Assembly: GCA_016210055.1 (NCBI GenBank)
Contig: JACQUZ010000141.1
Span: forward strand, 1-36,198
DNA: 36,198 nt
Reading direction: 5' to 3'
From: Deltaproteobacteria bacterium
GTDB taxonomy: Bacteria > Myxococcota_A > Polyangia > Haliangiales > SHYZ01
Shown: positions 34,452 to 36,198 of the stretch, piece by piece
Numbering within the stretch: the first letter of the stretch is position 1
How the letters are laid out: every line of letters starts with the position of its first letter
Notes under the pieces: generated by a model
What the model was told of the DNA's origin: nothing
Seen by the model: the letters and a program-made list of their open reading frames with translations, nothing else
The model's database searches: none
Position numbers and translations under genes: made by a program

Positions 34452-36198
34452 CTAGTCGATTCTGCCCCCTTGCGCCACAACGGCCTTCTCCTCGCTGGCA
34501 TGCTCGGTCGAGCCGGCCCCGATGTTGGGCTTCAGCTTCATGATGAGCAGCGGCGAGAGAAACAAGTCCGCGACTACTGCGCTCAGGAGCGACATCCCGA
34601 TCAGAAGGCCCAAGTTGGCAAGTCCTACGAACTGCGAGAGCAAGAGGACTAGGAATCCAAGTGAAACCGCGCACGCCGTCACGAACATGGGTAGCCCGGT
34701 CTCATGTAATGTCGTGATCGACGCCTCCCGGTAGGGATCGGGAACGCCCTGTTTCTTGAGCTCGACGATCTTGCGCCGGAGCCGCACCATGTACTGAATG
34801 GTGTCGTCGTCGGCGATGACGAGCGTGATCGAGAACAGCACCACCGTGGAGGGCTTGATCTCGATGTTGAGGAGGCCCATGAAGCCGAGGGTGATGCAGA
34901 GAGGGAGGAGGTTTGGTACCAGAGCAATGACGGCAAGACGCCAAGAACGAAGGACGAGGCAGAAAATCGCGAACGACAGAAGCACCGATACAGCGAGCGA
35001 TCCCACCAGTCCATCGACGAGCGAATGGTAAACGCCATCGGCGACGCCCAAGATACCGGTGAGAGTGAGACGGTAGCCCGTCGCGGCTTCCTCCTCGGCC
35101 AAGTAGCGGCGCAACTCCCGCAGCAAGGGAACCATTCGGCTCGAACCACCGTCTGGAACCATCGTGATCACCGCGGCGGTGGCTCTATCAAACGACAAGA
35201 CGTCTCGCAGGCTGCGGGGGTCTTCTATTGCCAAGAGCTCCTGCGCCACCAGGCGCTTGGTGCTGGGTAGCGGGGACTCACGTGCCAAGTCCTCTCCAGC
35301 CAAGAGGAGATGCGCCTTGCGAAGGAACTTGGCGAGCGACGATGTGTTCTTGATCTGGTCCGGGAAGTCGGTTTCCAGCTTGCGCCCCATGCGGTCGATG
35401 AGTGCTATTGCGGACGGGTCGAGCATGGCGTCGGGATGTCGCTTGCCATCCCGCGTTTCGACATAGATTGCGAGCGGTACCGTCCCGCCACTGATCCCGT
35501 CGATGGTTCGGATGTTCGCCGCGATTTGGTGCTCTGGGCGCAGGTCGTCAAAGACGTAGAACTCCTTGCGCACCCGCGATCCGAAAAGGATCGATGCGCC
35601 TACCACGAGAACCGCGATCGTGACGACGCGACGTGGCCGCAACGTGATGGCGCGTTCAACTCTCCCCAGAAAGCGCTGGAACACGCCCGCAACTCGAGAA
35701 AGGCGCTCATCAGCCGTGGCCAAGGGCGCCCTTGGCTTGAGGAAGCGGAGCGAAAGTGGCAGCACGGTGAAGTTGGCGAGCCAGGTGAGCAACATCCCGA
35801 GCGCGGTGATGAGTCCGAACTGCTGGATGAGCAAGATGTCGTTGGCCAGAAGGCCTAGGAAGCCTCCGGCAATGGTGAGCTCGGTGAGGAGGCAGGGCAG
35901 GGCGCTGTCTCTGCAGGCACTGACAATCGCTGCCCGTGGGCTCGCGCCGGCGGCGATATCGGTCTTGTAGTGCGAAATGACGTGGACCGAGTCGGAGATG
36001 GAGATGATCATGACAATGATCGGCGTGATCTGGGTGAGTACCTGCAGCGGCATCCCGATCGCGCCCATGGCTCCGACAGTCCATGCAACCGAGAAGAGGA
36101 TCGTGATCACCGAGGCTACGACGTCGACGGCGCGACCCAAGGTGAGATAGAGGAGAACAACCACGACCAGAAATGCGATGGGAAACAGGGTCGATGTG
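34452..36198 (-). CDS. RND/MMPL-family permease, 5'-truncated by window edge
   Basis: The frame is open to the right edge (LFPIAFLVVVVLLYL read before the first internal start), so the N-terminal part is missing. The visible ~580 residues contain the end of one helix bundle, including ISDSVHVISHYKTD and LITALGMLLTWLANFTVLPL, a periplasmic domain (EFYVFDDLRPEHQIAAN ... TGYRLTLTGILGVADG) and a second helix bundle with DDDTIQYMVRLRRK and FVTACAVSLGFLVLLLSQF. This is the MMPL/SSD-like RND plan used for lipid, hopanoid or drug transport. No adaptor gene follows it; the glycosyltransferase gene comes next after a 66-bp gap. The substrate is unknown. Confidence 0.88.
   Translation of the reverse strand, partial: TSTLFPIAFLVVVVLLYLTLGRAVDVVASVITILFSVAWTVGAMGAIGMPLQVLTQITPIIVMIISISDSVHVISHYKTDIAAGASPRAAIVSACRDSALPCLLTELTIAGGFLGLLANDILLIQQFGLITALGMLLTWLANFTVLPLSLRFLKPRAPLATADERLSRVAGVFQRFLGRVERAITLRPRRVVTIAVLVVGASILFGSRVRKEFYVFDDLRPEHQIAANIRTIDGISGGTVPLAIYVETRDGKRHPDAMLDPSAIALIDRMGRKLETDFPDQIKNTSSLAKFLRKAHLLLAGEDLARESPLPSTKRLVAQELLAIEDPRSLRDVLSFDRATAAVITMVPDGGSSRMVPLLRELRRYLAEEEAATGYRLTLTGILGVADGVYHSLVDGLVGSLAVSVLLSFAIFCLVLRSWRLAVIALVPNLLPLCITLGFMGLLNIEIKPSTVVLFSITLVIADDDTIQYMVRLRRKIVELKKQGVPDPYREASITTLHETGLPMFVTACAVSLGFLVLLLSQFVGLANLGLLIGMSLLSAVVADLFLSPLLIMKLKPNIGAGSTEHASEEKAVVAQGGRID

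Overview
The window is GC-rich and densely coded. Gene content points to a Myxococcota-type (deltaproteobacterial) chromosome: a DUF4388 protein with a J-like tail, C39-type exporters, propeller lipoproteins of the 'WGTS..DIYAVGG' kind, a very large multiheme cytochrome c and MoxR/DUF58/VWA operons. That assignment is an inference from gene families, not from a marker gene. No intergenic stretch exceeds 300 bases. Many neighbouring genes overlap by ATGA, which suggests long operons.

Layout. (1) 1-4898, plus strand: a DUF4388/J-like protein cut by the left edge, whose N-terminal part is encoded by a 24-bp tandem repeat, then the housekeeping run fmt, rsmB, rpe. (2) 4895-9802, minus strand: tRNA-Pro(CGG), a receiver-XRE regulator, two HlyD/MFP-type adaptors and a C39 peptidase-ABC exporter. 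This looks like a peptide export cassette, but no substrate gene is visible in the window. (3) 9877-16440: a small outer-membrane-like protein divergent from a three-gene plus-strand operon. The operon encodes a cyclic-nucleotide-binding-like/four-[4Fe-4S]/bis-heme-b membrane protein, a 778-residue cytochrome with 30 heme-binding sites arranged as ten three-heme modules, and a beta-barrel protein. Together they read as a candidate trans-envelope electron conduit. (4) 16450-22617, minus strand: a TonB-dependent receptor behind five exported proteins, mostly predicted lipoproteins. One resembles peptidylglycine alpha-hydroxylating monooxygenase (PHM) and keeps its copper ligands except for a Met-to-His change. 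(5) 22663-31206, minus strand: a Bat-like operon (coiled-coil membrane protein, MoxR ATPase, DUF58 protein, two VWA membrane proteins). (6) 31319-36198, minus strand: a small helical protein, a ribbon-helix-helix/zinc-ribbon regulator with palindromes in its promoter, a GT39-like glycosyltransferase and an RND/MMPL permease cut by the right edge.

The most notable systems are the 30-heme conduit operon with its fused sensor/Fe-S/heme-b protein, and the copper-monooxygenase-like lipoprotein encoded with a TonB-dependent receptor. All functions are read from motifs and context only; no database search was possible.
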